A stretch of 64,000 nt of DNA from the NCBI GenBank assembly GCA_020809705.1, contig CP085829.1:5518001-5582000 (forward strand), in the 5' to 3' direction. This DNA comes from Calonectria ilicicola. Its lineage: Eukaryota > Ascomycota > Sordariomycetes > Hypocreales > Nectriaceae. Positions 34,901 to 46,187 of the stretch are shown here, in pieces (the first letter of the stretch is position 1; every line of letters starts with the position of its first letter). The notes beneath the pieces are model-generated. The model saw nothing but the letters and a program-made list of their open reading frames with translations, had not been told where the DNA came from and made no database searches. Made by a program: the position numbers and the translations under genes.

Positions 34901-36782
34901 TGCAACACAAGAGCCTTTGCATACAAAGGATGAGTGGGAGAATGCCAAGGCATATTGGAAGAGCCTCAGTACGGAAAAGCGTCGCCAGCTGGAACGAGAG
35001 GCAATGGAAGAAGCTGGCGAAGATGCCGATCTTGAAGAAGTGACACCACCTACCAAGCAGAAAAAGAAAAAGCGGAGGTCTATGGATAAACCAATGGATC
35101 CAGTAATTTCAGACAAAGTACTTCACCCAGAACGAACATATCAAATTCAACCAGGGACATCTTGGCCTGCTCCAGGAACACCTGAGTCGCCGGCCGAAAC
35201 CAAGAAAGGGTCAAGCTCTGGCGGCATGAAGCTCAAGAAGTCCATGAGGGATGGAGGGTCTCCCCAGCAAGCCAAACTTACACATACTGGCAAAATGCGA
35301 AAATCAATGAGGGCTGGTGAGACTGCTCAGAATTCCCAGAGTGGCCACCTGCGTAAGTCGCTTCGAACAGCACCCGAATCTGTTCCTATATCTAGCTCTC
35401 AAACAAAAACCCGAACAAAACTGAGAGCAAATGGATCTGCCCTTGCCGACACGCAGGCACCGCGCCCTCTATCCTATCCGCCACCTGTAGCCGAGACTAG
35501 ACGGGACAACTCTACCGATCGAACAGCGCCATCTACATTCAACCCAAGTCCTCTAGCGAAACCGAAGCTGAGGCGACGTGCCTCTGACTCCAGCGAGAGC
35601 AGCTTCCGCCGCGCTCGTATCGGGAGCAGCGAGGGATTCGCATTTAGGAGGACGATGAGGGGCAGCCTCCGTGACGCTTCAGGTCCTCCATCTGATGGCG
35701 GTAGAGGTAGTGGCCGGTTTAGCTTGCGTTCCCTGTCACCAACTGGGTCAAGTTTCCGTAATTCTGGCACGATCTCTCCCACTCCAGGAGCTATGGGCGG
35801 TCGCATGCGCCACTCGCTACGCGGAGATTCAGGTGATCGGAGCACCTCACTACGTGTACCTGGCTTCAGCCGATCAGGCATCAAAACGGGCAAGAAAGCT
35901 AGCGGCGGCAGCCGATTCGCCGATTCAAGTGACGAGGACGACGGCCATCCTACTTTTCGGAGCAGGTTTGCAGACTCCAGTGACGAAGATGAAATACCTT
36001 CTGCTCAAGTAAAGACCCCGGATTTACCAAAAGCTAGGCGCAATACCTCGAATTCGGCCGCGGCTGCAGCAATGGGTGTCCCTCCAATACAACGAGAAGA
36101 GGACTCTCCCGATCTTCCCGATAGTGACGATGAGATTGACCAACCTTCACAGGCTGCCCCTTACAATAACACTTCGGTTTTAGGGTCAAAACCATCTTTG
36201 AACCGAAGCGGTTCAGGGCGTGAAAATCTGGGACGAGCGCAATCTCCCAATTCCCAAGCGACCGGGACTCCTAGGCCAGGTCACACGCGACGGGGGAGCT
36301 TCATGTCCATTTTAAGACGGAGAAGAGACGGCGGAGGCAAGATTTCCCGGCCGCTGAGTGAGAGTGCAGCACGACGAGACACTCGATTAGAGCGTGGCAC
36401 AGAAGAATTAGCAGTCATACGCAACACGAGCACTGCTCGCCTCCACAAACGGGGGCCGAACTGGCCGCTGGAAAACGGGAACGTTGTCACACAGGATGAC
36501 ACGTACGGGGAGAATGAGTCGCACGACACATATGTCAATGACGAGAAGCGTCCATCTACAGCTAGCGGTGCAACGTTGGCCTCACCAACTTCACCAGTCA
36601 AGCAACCATTTTTGAAACGTCGCAGTGCGTCACAGGGGCCCCTTGGCCCGGCGCAGGGACTGGATATTCAACCTAATACTATCGACAATACCAATCATGG
36701 CGAGACGGGTTACGACGCGCCTGAGTCCCAGAAAAAGAAGAAGTTTGGCTCTCTGCGCAAGATGCTCAGATTGCACGACTAG
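31991..36782 (+). CDS. Giant Ser-rich, intrinsically disordered conserved fungal protein
   Basis: Two exons, 31991-32029 and 32217-36782 (187-bp intron), 1534 aa in this model. Exon 1 (MFGTSRRHRPPAQ) is short and ends at GTACGC. An acceptor 24 bp upstream (exon 2 from 32193) keeps the frame and adds eight residues, so two isoforms are possible. After the junction comes an Ala/Ser N-terminal block (NPSAATAAASAFARR, AAAAAALKARPTTPTN, QSKRSMRRSVSISSAGS), then 1200 residues of acidic and Ser/Pro-rich sequence. A Lys/Arg region from about 35220 repeats K/R-S-M/L-R, followed by two copies of RFADSSDED, an RRGSFMSILRRRR block, and the basic end KKKKFGSLRKMLRLHD. No folded domain, signal peptide or membrane helix. 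Basic-Ser ends with an acidic middle suggest a phosphorylated, membrane- or cortex-associated scaffold (inference). Biological role unknown to me. Confidence 0.82.
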
Positions 36783-38267
36783 GGGTGTGTCTAAGCTAAA
36801 GAGAAGCAATCTCATCATGGGGCGTCTACATTTTTACTTGGCCACGTTGGTTTGTATTTTTGTTAAGGAAAATCACGGCACGGCGTATAATATATGGGTG
36901 TAGGAAAGCGGGTGACTGTTTACCTTGGGGTTTGGGACATAGACAGGGCTCTAGGACAGATGGAGCCCCGTACAATCTTTCAGGTTTCCTTTGATTAGCT
37001 TTCAATGTTCACCGGATTGGTGGCTTTTCTCCTTATTCTTTATTCGATACTTTACTTTAACTATGGGAAGGTGGAGGAGCAGAGAGAGGGCGGGATTCAG
37101 TTAGGGTCGGAGGCCCTGGACGTGTGGCCGCGAGTGAAACTCCTTGACGGAGAGATACGGGCCGTCCGATTTAATGTCTTGGCTAGTTTTCGGTGTAGGC
37201 AGGGAGGAGGGGCCATTTCGTGATGGCAAAAGCAACGGGTTTATCATCGACGAGTAATAGATGATGAATGAACGCACATTTGCAACTAATGCCACATTCG
37301 GGCTGCACATTTGGACGTAGCCGAATTCCTCAGCAGGTGTTGAGGCCCCGGTGAGAGCGCGGGCGAATGAAGGGGCGGGCCAGCACGCCCACATATGTAG
37401 GTGGTTGCTTTTTGTTTCAGCGACGCGACATTACAGCTGTCGGGGTCAGTGAGAGAATGCGAGCACATACTGTGTGCTGCTGCTGCACGGGAGGGTGGCC
37501 GCCGGAAGGGTGGCCGCCTAGAGGGTGGCCTCCTAGAAGGGCGCCCTTGTGCGAAGCGTTGGGCGAACCAGCGGCAGAGGAAAAACGAAAACGGGCGAGA
37601 CATGGCTGTTATTCTGCGACAGGCGCCCACAGTGCTTGGCACCAACCCCCCTATCGCATCGATGCCGGCGTTGGTGGCAGCCTCGTGCATCTGCGTGAAT
37701 GAGGGTGATAGGCGGGCGGCGATGCAGGCGGCCGGGCGAATCACCCAACCAACAAACGCCACTCACCACCTCTCCCATGCTGTTGCCATGCTTCCCCGCC
37801 CAGGCAGCCTGAACCCGAGAGCGCTCAGCAGCCTCATTCCCTGTCTTTCTCTTCCTTTCCACCATCTCTCTCCCGTCTCTTCGCCTTCTCTGTTGCTGCT
37901 GCTGTTGCTGGCTGCTGTCGCCGTCGCCGTCTCCATCACCGCCACCACCGCCGCTGCTACTGCTGCACCCGCACCTATGCATGCAGTCTCGCTGCCTTAA
38001 GCCAGCCACCAGTTGAGACCTGTCTGATGGTCCCATTGCCTTGATTGCCGAGACTGCTGCTGCTGTACAGCTGTCTTGGCAGAAGCGGCAGCCCGACATT
38101 GACACACAACCACGTCCTGTCATTTACGCGCCGTCATCCTCCCTCCTTCTCTCGCTCTCTCTCTTCTCTCACTCCAGCTCTCACTCATTCCTGCTTCTGC
38201 CCACCGCAGGCTCGCCTGGGGGCTTAAACATTCAATCCCCTCCACCAAAAACAAAAAGAAAAAAAAA
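36783..38267. other. Intergenic, 1.5 kb, and 5' leader
   Basis: No supported gene. Contains a 15-bp tandem repeat (37493-37537), a CTG/TCGCCG-rich stretch at 37890-37960 and a CT-rich leader up to the A-run just before the next ATG. Confidence 0.55.
37493..37537. repeat. 15-bp tandem repeat, three units
   Basis: Three consecutive 15-mers (GGGTGGCCGCCGGAA, GGGTGGCCGCCTAGA, GGGTGGCCTCCTAGA) differing by a few bases, with a broken fourth (AGGGCGCCC). A small minisatellite in non-coding DNA. Confidence 0.8.
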
Positions 38268-41200
38268 ATGTCGTCCCCAAACCTGTCCCGCCTTGTCAGT
38301 GAGCTTGATCAGTGTCTCGCCCATTGGCGCGAGACGGCAGGCACCCCCAATCCATCACTCGACCCTCATCAAGACAAGGGCGTTTCCGGGAGCACCACCA
38401 TAGCACAAGAACTGCCTTGTCTTGGTTCGCAACCCAGTAGCAGTGAGGCTGTCGCCGACCCTCAACTTGCTGTCGCTCACAATCGAGACGGATCTGCATC
38501 ACCCGGAAAGCAGCAATCCCTCACCCTCTCACTTTGCAAGGAGCTCATCTCCAAGCTAGGCCCCGACCTGGTGAAGGCATCATTGGCCGATGTTATAAGC
38601 CATGGTGGGAACGCCTCTAGTTCGTTAGATAGGCCAGTGGGTCCTGGCTCCGCCACACATCACAGCACACAAATTGAGGCTCCTGACCAGGTCAGTGATG
38701 ATGTCGTGTCTGCTGAAGAACCTCGAAGCGCCAGAAAAGAGGTTCGAGTGAGTTTTTTCTGGTTTTTTTTTTTATCAGGGAATCTCTTCTCGACTTATAG
38801 ACTAACACGATGTAGAATAAACGCAAGCGTAGTGAGGTGCACGAGCCGCCAGAGGGTCCTCCAACCTCACGGGCCAAGCACGTACAGGGATCTGGCAAGA
38901 CCATCACCTTCAACGAGGTCTACCAAAATGGACGAGCTCTCATGAAGCACCAAATTGTTCAATTCCCAGATACAAACGGGAAATGGTATATTCTCTTCTG
39001 TGAAGAGCACAATGTTTTCTTCAAAGACCCTGTACAGGGAGCAATCGCCCATCTGGCCAGCACCCTGCATACAAGTCAACCACAAGAACGTGCTGATGCC
39101 ATCGAGCATCTTGGTGTTGAAGTAGTGGACTGCAACCAAACGCTGGCTGACAGAAACAACGCCTCAGTCATTCGAGCATGCAAGAACGGCTACAACCATC
39201 CCAGATGCCAAGATGTCGAACGCGAGACAGACAATCACCGTTACCATCGAAGAAGCAGAGCAGGGCAAAGAAGTCAAAAACTTCAAGGTGTAATTGAACC
39301 AATCCCTGGCGAGGTCTACCTTGCATACTGGAAAAAATCAAAGGACTGGTCTGCCGTTCTTCTCCTCCCCTACAAGGACCTTCTCGAAGCTGGCGTTAAT
39401 GCCACACTCCACACCTTAGGCCTAATGGAAAGCGTGCCGGAATGCTATCGATATGACCGCAAAGCAGATATCCTAACCTGGCGATTAGAGTATGAACCTG
39501 AGGGTGAGCTTGCCCACAAGCGCCAGTTCCCCGTCATGTACTTTGATGGCCAGGAGTTCCCAACCAAAAGTGCTGTTGGCTGGGCGGCAGCTGAAGATCT
39601 CCAACATTTTGATGTGGGGGCAGCTAATGCCGCCCTCACACCTCACTACAAGTCGGTTCGCCAGTTTTTGAAATACAGGGAGGGCAGGAATGCAGGGTCA
39701 CTATCCAGGGAGATTCTAGTCGACTCGGGGCCCCAGAATTCAGGTAAGCCCCCGTTGAACACTGAAACATGTTTGCTCTAGATACTGATAATCTCAATAG
39801 CAGATCCTCAAGTGGCCGAAGAGAAGCAACCTAGCTCCACCCCACCCCCAACCTGCGACGATGACAATATCGAGAACAGCACGGTGGCTGATTCGGATGA
39901 CCAGGCGTTGCGGGAGCGGGCCGAGGATTGGAATCCGAGCGACATTTCTGACCTTCCCTCTGATAGCGGGGATGAGGTCGAGGAGGAGGTCGAGGAGGTC
40001 GAGGAGCCTTCCCACAACTCGCTCGCTGTGGTTGAAGAGCCAATGCCCATCAGCAGCGCCATCATTTCCGACGAGCACACCAGAGAGAGCTTTGCCGAGG
40101 ACGTTCCCATGGCTGATGTCCCAGTTGCTGTCTCAATACAGACAACTGAAGTCTCAAACCAAGTGGCTCCTCTCTCTCCGGCTATCCAAGAACCCACTTC
40201 TCCTGCCGCGGCGTCAATTTCCCATTCGACCCCAGCTCCAGAGCAAGTTCCAGAGCAAATTCCATCATCTGAAGCGAAACAGGTTTTCTCACCCCCACGG
40301 GCTTCTCCTTTGTATGTTGCAGAAGAACTGCCTCCACCAGACGCGGACGATGATTGTATATTCGATTCGGACACAATTGATGCAACGGATCTGGGGCAAG
40401 CTCAGAGCCCTATGCAGAGCCCAAGTTTTCGGGCTGAGCGCCGCTCTACGCTAAGCTCTGAACATTTCAGTCCCGATATTTCAAGGCTTCAGTCGATGTC
40501 TTCTGAAACCTCTACGTCAGTGATGGATATTCCGCACTTGGAGCCCAGGCAAGGCCCACCATCATCTTTTGTCACGTCATCTATAGCCTGCTTGGCTCAA
40601 AAAGTATTCGAGACCATGCAACCGCAAAATCAATATGCAAGCCACCATGGGTCAAGTGAACACTGTGGCGCTGGTAGTGTCACGAGAGACCCAGTACGAC
40701 GCACACCTGCGGGCACTACGTCTAGAGCTGTCGGAGCTTCTGTCCCCAGAGCGCAACCCACTAGCCCTGGGGCTTCCACATCAACCTTGCCAAGAGAAGC
40801 CCGTCAGCCTGCTGCTACCCCAGTTGCTCCTCGTGCTCCAGAAGACACTTATACTCCTCTTCCCCCCCCTTCAACATGCCAGGACTACGCTAGGATTCAG
40901 CCCCGTCCAACACAAGCTTTGCCTGAACTCCAACTTGCACCTATCCGAACCCCATCCATACCAAGCCCGACTATGCTGCTCCCAACTATGCAACATTCAC
41001 CCACCTCGATGCAACCTCCTCCTGTACAACAGCAGCCTAGTCCTTCCTATACCTCACAGCAGTTTTCCCCGATAAATCCCGCAACGCCTACTGTGCCGTA
41101 TCAAGCACACCCTAACTACCGTCCTATGCCTCTTCACCCTCCGCTGCAAGGTGGCCACCCTTCCCAGCCGGATTTCCAAATCACAAATAATCCCTCGGGT

Positions 41201-41902
41201 CCTGAATTTCCAACAAACCCTCTACCTCCTATGTTCACCTCACACCCCGATGACTTGCCGCCCGCTGAAATTGCCCCTCTTAATTGGGGCTCCGAGGTGA
41301 TCTCGCCGAGGCCTGCCCGGGCCTTCATGAATGATAGCAACATGGCTGCTCAACCTCAGGCCCAACCGCAGATTCAACCGCAGGGTCAGGGTTATTCTCA
41401 TTCTAGACGTCGTAGACGACGTTCTCGTTCCAGGGGTCGTTCTGTTTCTCAAGACTATCACAAGGGCCATGTCCATGCTGATTATAATACCCATCATGCG
41501 TACCCGGACCCTCATACCTACGCTCATCCCTACGCCCAGACCGCCCTCGTGGCCGTTTCATCTCAAGCTTTTGTTATGGCGCGAGCAGAAGATCAGTCCT
41601 CGAATTCGGGGGACGAGGTATTTCCAACAGGCCTAGCACAAAATCCTATGAAAGGGAGGCGGAGGAACTTCAAGCCTCTCTTCGTCTGGCCTGATGACGT
41701 TCCTCCGGCTTTGGTGGATTTTTGTGTGAGATATCTGCAGTCCCGTGGATTGCACCCAGGGCCTGTTGGGTTTGCCAGCGACTTCATCTCCTACAACTGT
41801 CATTTTTGTCCTGATACCAAAGGCTGGTATGTGGCAGGAGCCTTCCTTCGTCACCTGAAAAAACGGCATGGCTATGGGTGCGATAAAGCAGTTGTTCCTT
41901 GA
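38268..41902 (+). CDS. Conserved hypothetical protein with C-terminal C2H2 zinc finger
   Basis: Three exons, 38268-38747, 38816-39743 and 39801-41902 (introns 68 and 57 bp), 1169 aa. The last acceptor is a tandem AATAGCAG, so use of the second AG (exon from 39804) would drop one residue. Residues 1-160 are disordered. Exon 2 encodes the folded part: GKWYILFCEEHNVFFKD, GAIAHLASTLH, a long conserved helix (ERADAIEHLGVEVVDCN), then a beta-rich module starting IPGEVYLAYWKKSKDWSAV that recalls PWWP/Tudor-like folds (weak inference). Exon 3 is mostly Pro/Gln/Ser-rich with acidic DEVEEEVEEVEE, then an RRRRRRSRSRGRS cluster that could be a nuclear signal. The C terminus holds CHFC...HLKKRH (C-x2-C, H-x4-H), a C2H2 finger. 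Probably a nuclear regulator, but no named family recognised. Confidence 0.82.
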
Positions 41903-43826
41903 AGAGTATATTCTTTGATGGCACACTTGGTCACAATGTGTGGGTGGCGGCTCTTGTCGCCTTTCCCCCTACCCTTTTTACACATTGTACGCATACATTA
42001 TTTTATTCTTCCTCCACCTCTCTCCCTTGTATTTCTTTGGTTGGAAATCTTGATGGAATTTACGGAACGACATGACCTAGTATCTTTTAATTACCCCAAA
42101 AGTTTTAGCTTGGATGTGTGATGAATAGCGGATACATGAATGAAACACGGAATATTATGGTGTGTTTATCAAAGACCTACAATGCAAGTGTCTTAGATTA
42201 GCTCGTCACTCATGAATAAATACAGAGGGTCAAGCAAGTCCTGGTGGCAAAGATCCGGGCCGGGCTCTCATCTGCCGATCCTTTCTCTTTTTTCCACATT
42301 TTGAGGCTCTGAGACATGCTTTGGGGGTTAATTGGGTAGATTGGAGGTTGGGGTCGAGATTGGGGTTGAATCGGTTGTGTGTTTGTGATGCATTGCATAT
42401 GTGTGTCCTGTTTTTTTTTTTGGTTTTTTTTTGGTTTTTTCATGGCGTGTCGGTACATGCTGACACGGACAAGAGCGGCACTAGCAATACTCCCATCTGC
42501 AAGAATGAGAGGAAACAGGATAAAGGGTGGGATGGATTGGCGAATTACAAGTGTTTGAGAGTACGGGCTGCCGGCCGGTGGCAAAGCGGAGCAGTGAATG
42601 TGAATCATGGTTGGCAACCTTGATGCTTCGAGACCTTGCATCGGTGCTCAGCCAGGGCAGCTTGGCTTGACAGAAGTTGATAAATAAAGAGACAGAGCCC
42701 GATGATACGAGGATTAATTGACTCCGAGACAATCTCTGCCACATCTCAGGCGCCGAGTCTGGACGGATCTGGGCTGATATGATGACGGTGAGCGCATGAG
42801 TGGATGGGTGGTGGGGGATTGACGGAGCTTGCAGCGCGGGGGGGCTAGTTAGTGGCTTGCAAAGTTGGGTTTTGTTGTTTCCTCCCCTCGTACGCACATC
42901 CATTTCCATACATAGTACACAGTGCGTATGATATATGACGAGTCCAGGAAAAACAAATACAACTTGATGCATGGTCAGCTGCTCGGCCGCGACGAGCTGA
43001 AGTGGTCTAGTTGGGCTGCAACCTGTGCAATAACGGGCCATGGGCTAGGTCTCGATTGGACAGGCCTCGCACTAGATGTGAATCAAAGCAATCTCGGGGG
43101 TATTAGCCTTTCTTGCCTGCCCAGCACCAGCGGGACGAAAAAAAAAAAAAAAAGGCAACCTTATTGTCTTACAAAACTACCCCCCTCATGCGCCTCTCAC
43201 CTTGCCCACGCTGCACTGCTCGCTGGCTCCAACTCCACCCACCCGCTCACAACATGCAAGGGAGGGGCACGAGCGAGCAGGTCGCAGAACAGCAACCACT
43301 GTACCAAGGCAAGCATCTGGTCTCTGCCGTTTCAACCACCACCTGCCTATCGTTTTTGTTTTTTCTTCCCTGTCTCTAAACATGAACACAATGCTCAGCT
43401 GACGTCATCTTTTCGCCTATTATTTCCTTTTTTTTTCCCCCCTCGAGGTTGCCTCTTGCCTCTCGTCTCTCACCTCCTGTCTCTTGTCTCTCTTGCTTGC
43501 GACCCTGCGACCCTGCCTGCGGGCTCCAGGCGACAGGACAAGGTCCTCCTTCCTGGCCCCCTGCTCACCGACATTAGCTCCCGCCGCCGTTGGCTGCTCT
43601 CACATCACCACCCTTGTCAACTACACAGAGGCGCACAGAGGCGCACATGCGCTACACGCAGCACGCTACGTGCGGCACACACAGTTACTCACACACTGGC
43701 ACTCACACTCACACGCTTTTTACAAAATCTAATCGGTTAGCCCATCCTCGATCGACCGATCCATCTCGGGCGGTTCAACCCCCCCGGGATCGTAACTTTG
43801 CACCCCCCAAAGCCCGCCAGGCAACC
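41903..43826. other. Intergenic, 1.9 kb
   Basis: 3' UTR of the C2H2 gene, T-run rich stretch at 42408-42440, then a CT-rich leader with a CRE (43400-43407) and a duplicated 11-mer (CAGAGGCGCAC twice at about 43625-43646). No gene recognised. Confidence 0.55.
43400..43407. promoter_or_regulatory. CRE (TGACGTCA) upstream of the membrane-protein gene
   Basis: Perfect bZIP consensus octamer 420 bp before the ATG at 43827. Third promoter CRE in the window. Confidence 0.5.
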
Positions 43827-45111
43827 ATGGCAATCGGCGAAAGAGAATACCTTGTAAGGCACTCCAAGGCATATATATCATCTTACATCTTGTTCAACCT
43901 CTAACCAAGACTGGTGTAGGTTGTGGAATGGTGCTTGATTACATTTTGCATCGTTGTTCTCCTCGTCCGCCTCGCCGTGCGGACATGGAAGCGGAATTGG
44001 GCCGCGTACTGGCTCTCGGAAGTCTTTCTCACAATTTCTGTGCTGCTTTACCTCGCCCTCATCATCGGGGACACTTACAACTTTGCCCATGGCCATGATC
44101 CCTATGATTCTAGCTACTACAGCCTACCCTTTGCAAAGGCAAGCCCAATGCCAGCTATCCATCCACCCATGTCCCCTTGTGGCTAATACGTGAGCAGTGG
44201 ATGTTCACAACCTGCATAATCTTTGACGTAGGCTTCTACTTCCCAAGATTCAGCTTGCTCGCTTTTTACAATGTGCTCTTTCCGGTATCTGAAGAAAAAC
44301 TGCGAATTGCCCTATACGTAGTAACCACCTACAATATCGCTGCCTTTTTGACTGTCGGGCTCATGGATGTTTTTTGGTGTGGTCTTGACGTTTCAAAAAA
44401 CTGGTGAAGCCGCCTTTTCCTCCCCTCTTCCCTCATATAGCCACCCAGAACTCGAACTGACTCAATTCGTAACCCAAAAATAGGCAACAAAGCTCCGATT
44501 GCCAACTAATAGCCGTCACCACTGTCCTGTGGATCAATTGGCCCATCGGCATCGTTGCAGAGCTGCTCGGTAACAACCATCTTCTCCTAATGCCTACATT
44601 TGCTAACTTTCCCCGCCAGTCTTCCTCCTGCCATTCGGCATGCTACGAAGGTTAAAAGGCACACCTAAGAGGGAGAAAAATGGCCTGATATGTCTCTTCG
44701 CTATAGGCTGTGTCACAGTCTTTGCCAGTGTTGCTCGGTTTACCTTATTCACACAAGCCATCTGGTCATACACCACGAGTATGAAACCTACCCACATTTC
44801 CCTTCAATCAACTTGCCTGTGTATATTAACGGCCTCTAGATATTTTGGGGACCGTCGAAATAGCAACACAAATAATTGTTGTTGCACTACCCGCACTTCG
44901 TCCCTTACTCCCTGTTCTCAGCTTTGGCTGGACCAAAGTTTCCAGCTACGGAACAGCATCACACAACAGAGCCGATGAATCCGCTGTAGAAAATACGCTT
45001 CGGGGCTCTTACAGTACGGCGGGGAATGCTCAATTTAAGGAGCCGTCTGTCACACAAGAGAGACTCGCTCCTCAAATAGGCTTATCCTATCCCGAAACCA
45101 GGGAGCGCTAG
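43827..45111 (+). CDS. Seven-helix rhodopsin-domain/PTH11-type integral membrane protein
   Basis: Six exons: 43827-43853, 43920-44138, 44198-44403, 44484-44569, 44620-44778, 44840-45111; 322 aa. Introns are 66, 59, 80, 50 and 61 bp. The second has a GC donor (AAAG/GCAAGC) with a normal branch (GGCTAATAC) and AG. The product has seven hydrophobic helices, for example CLITFCIVVLLVRLAV, VFLTISVLLYLALIIG, IAAFLTVGLMDVFW, WPIGIVAELLVFLLPFGML and VEIATQIIVVALPALRPLLPVL. It also has DxxFWCGLxxSxNW and DCQLIAVTTVLWINW blocks characteristic of the fungal rhodopsin-domain family. The C-terminal 60 residues are cytosolic and Ser-rich. PTH11-type receptors sense surface or nutrient cues; no CFEM domain is present. 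Receptor function is inferred only. Confidence 0.88.
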
Positions 45112-46187
45112 CTAGACTACAGGGCTGTAATTCCGATTTTTGGATCTCAATTGAGGCATAGATAACTTTGTCTCTTGCAGTATCCTATATTATGACCAAT
45201 AAACTATTTTTATACGATTTATCATAAGACAATAAAGGAAAATATTCAACCAAAAGGCACAAACACAAGAGACGAATCTCAGTCTTGCAACCATCAGTAG
45301 TTGAAGATATGACAAGAGATGAAACGGCCGAGTGCGTGCCATGGTCTATGTGAATTCGCAACCTACCCAGCTGGCCAGTCAACACCAACAAAATAACAGG
45401 AATCGACCATTCTAACGGGGTTAAATATGACTCCGGCCATATTGTAGCGTGATTTTGAGGTTTCTCCACCTCCCAATCTTGTATCATTCTGATCTCCTTT
45501 TTCAACCATTCATTGCTATTTGAGTTAACAACCAAAAGGGTGTCCAGTTGACTGAACTGGAGCTGGTTTTAGCCACGCAAGTGTGAAGAATAAGTCGAAG
45601 TTGATCCACAGGGTTGAGTTTCCCTGAGAGAAGCTGAGACCTTGAGGGGTTGGGTCTTGCAATGTTCTAGGATAGCCGAAATGAGGTAGCGATACCACTT
45701 GGTGTCGACGAATTGGATTTCATTCAACAAATGCTTGAGCTAGTTACCTCTTGACATATAGTCGGTTCATATTTTAGGTCACAGATTCTACAACGAAGAA
45801 GAGAGCATTAATAACCTCATTGGATTGCTCGCGGATCCGAGCCCATTATCACCATGAGTTATCAGTCACGGGTCTACTCAAAGTGCCCATGACTCAATAA
45901 CAACATGGGGACTGCGTGTAGAGAGATTTCACTGAATGTCTTATTCCTCACACTCAGACTCTCAAGACATTGCCAGAATATCATCTAATTTTTTTAGCCG
46001 TTCATTCCTAAACATCTATTCTCAAGCCTTGAGAACATGAAAAACATAACTGAATAGGCAGAACACCATGTTCACCAAATAAGATATAGCACAGCCGCAT
46101 TTCATCCCCGCGGTAATTAAAACATGTACAGATACAGACAACAGGTTGGTTTGAGGGTATAGGTAAAAGAAAACAAAAGACAAAAAT
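45112..46187. other. Convergent intergenic spacer
   Basis: 1.1 kb between 3' ends of the membrane protein (+) and the AreA-motif protein (-). No gene seen. Confidence 0.6.
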
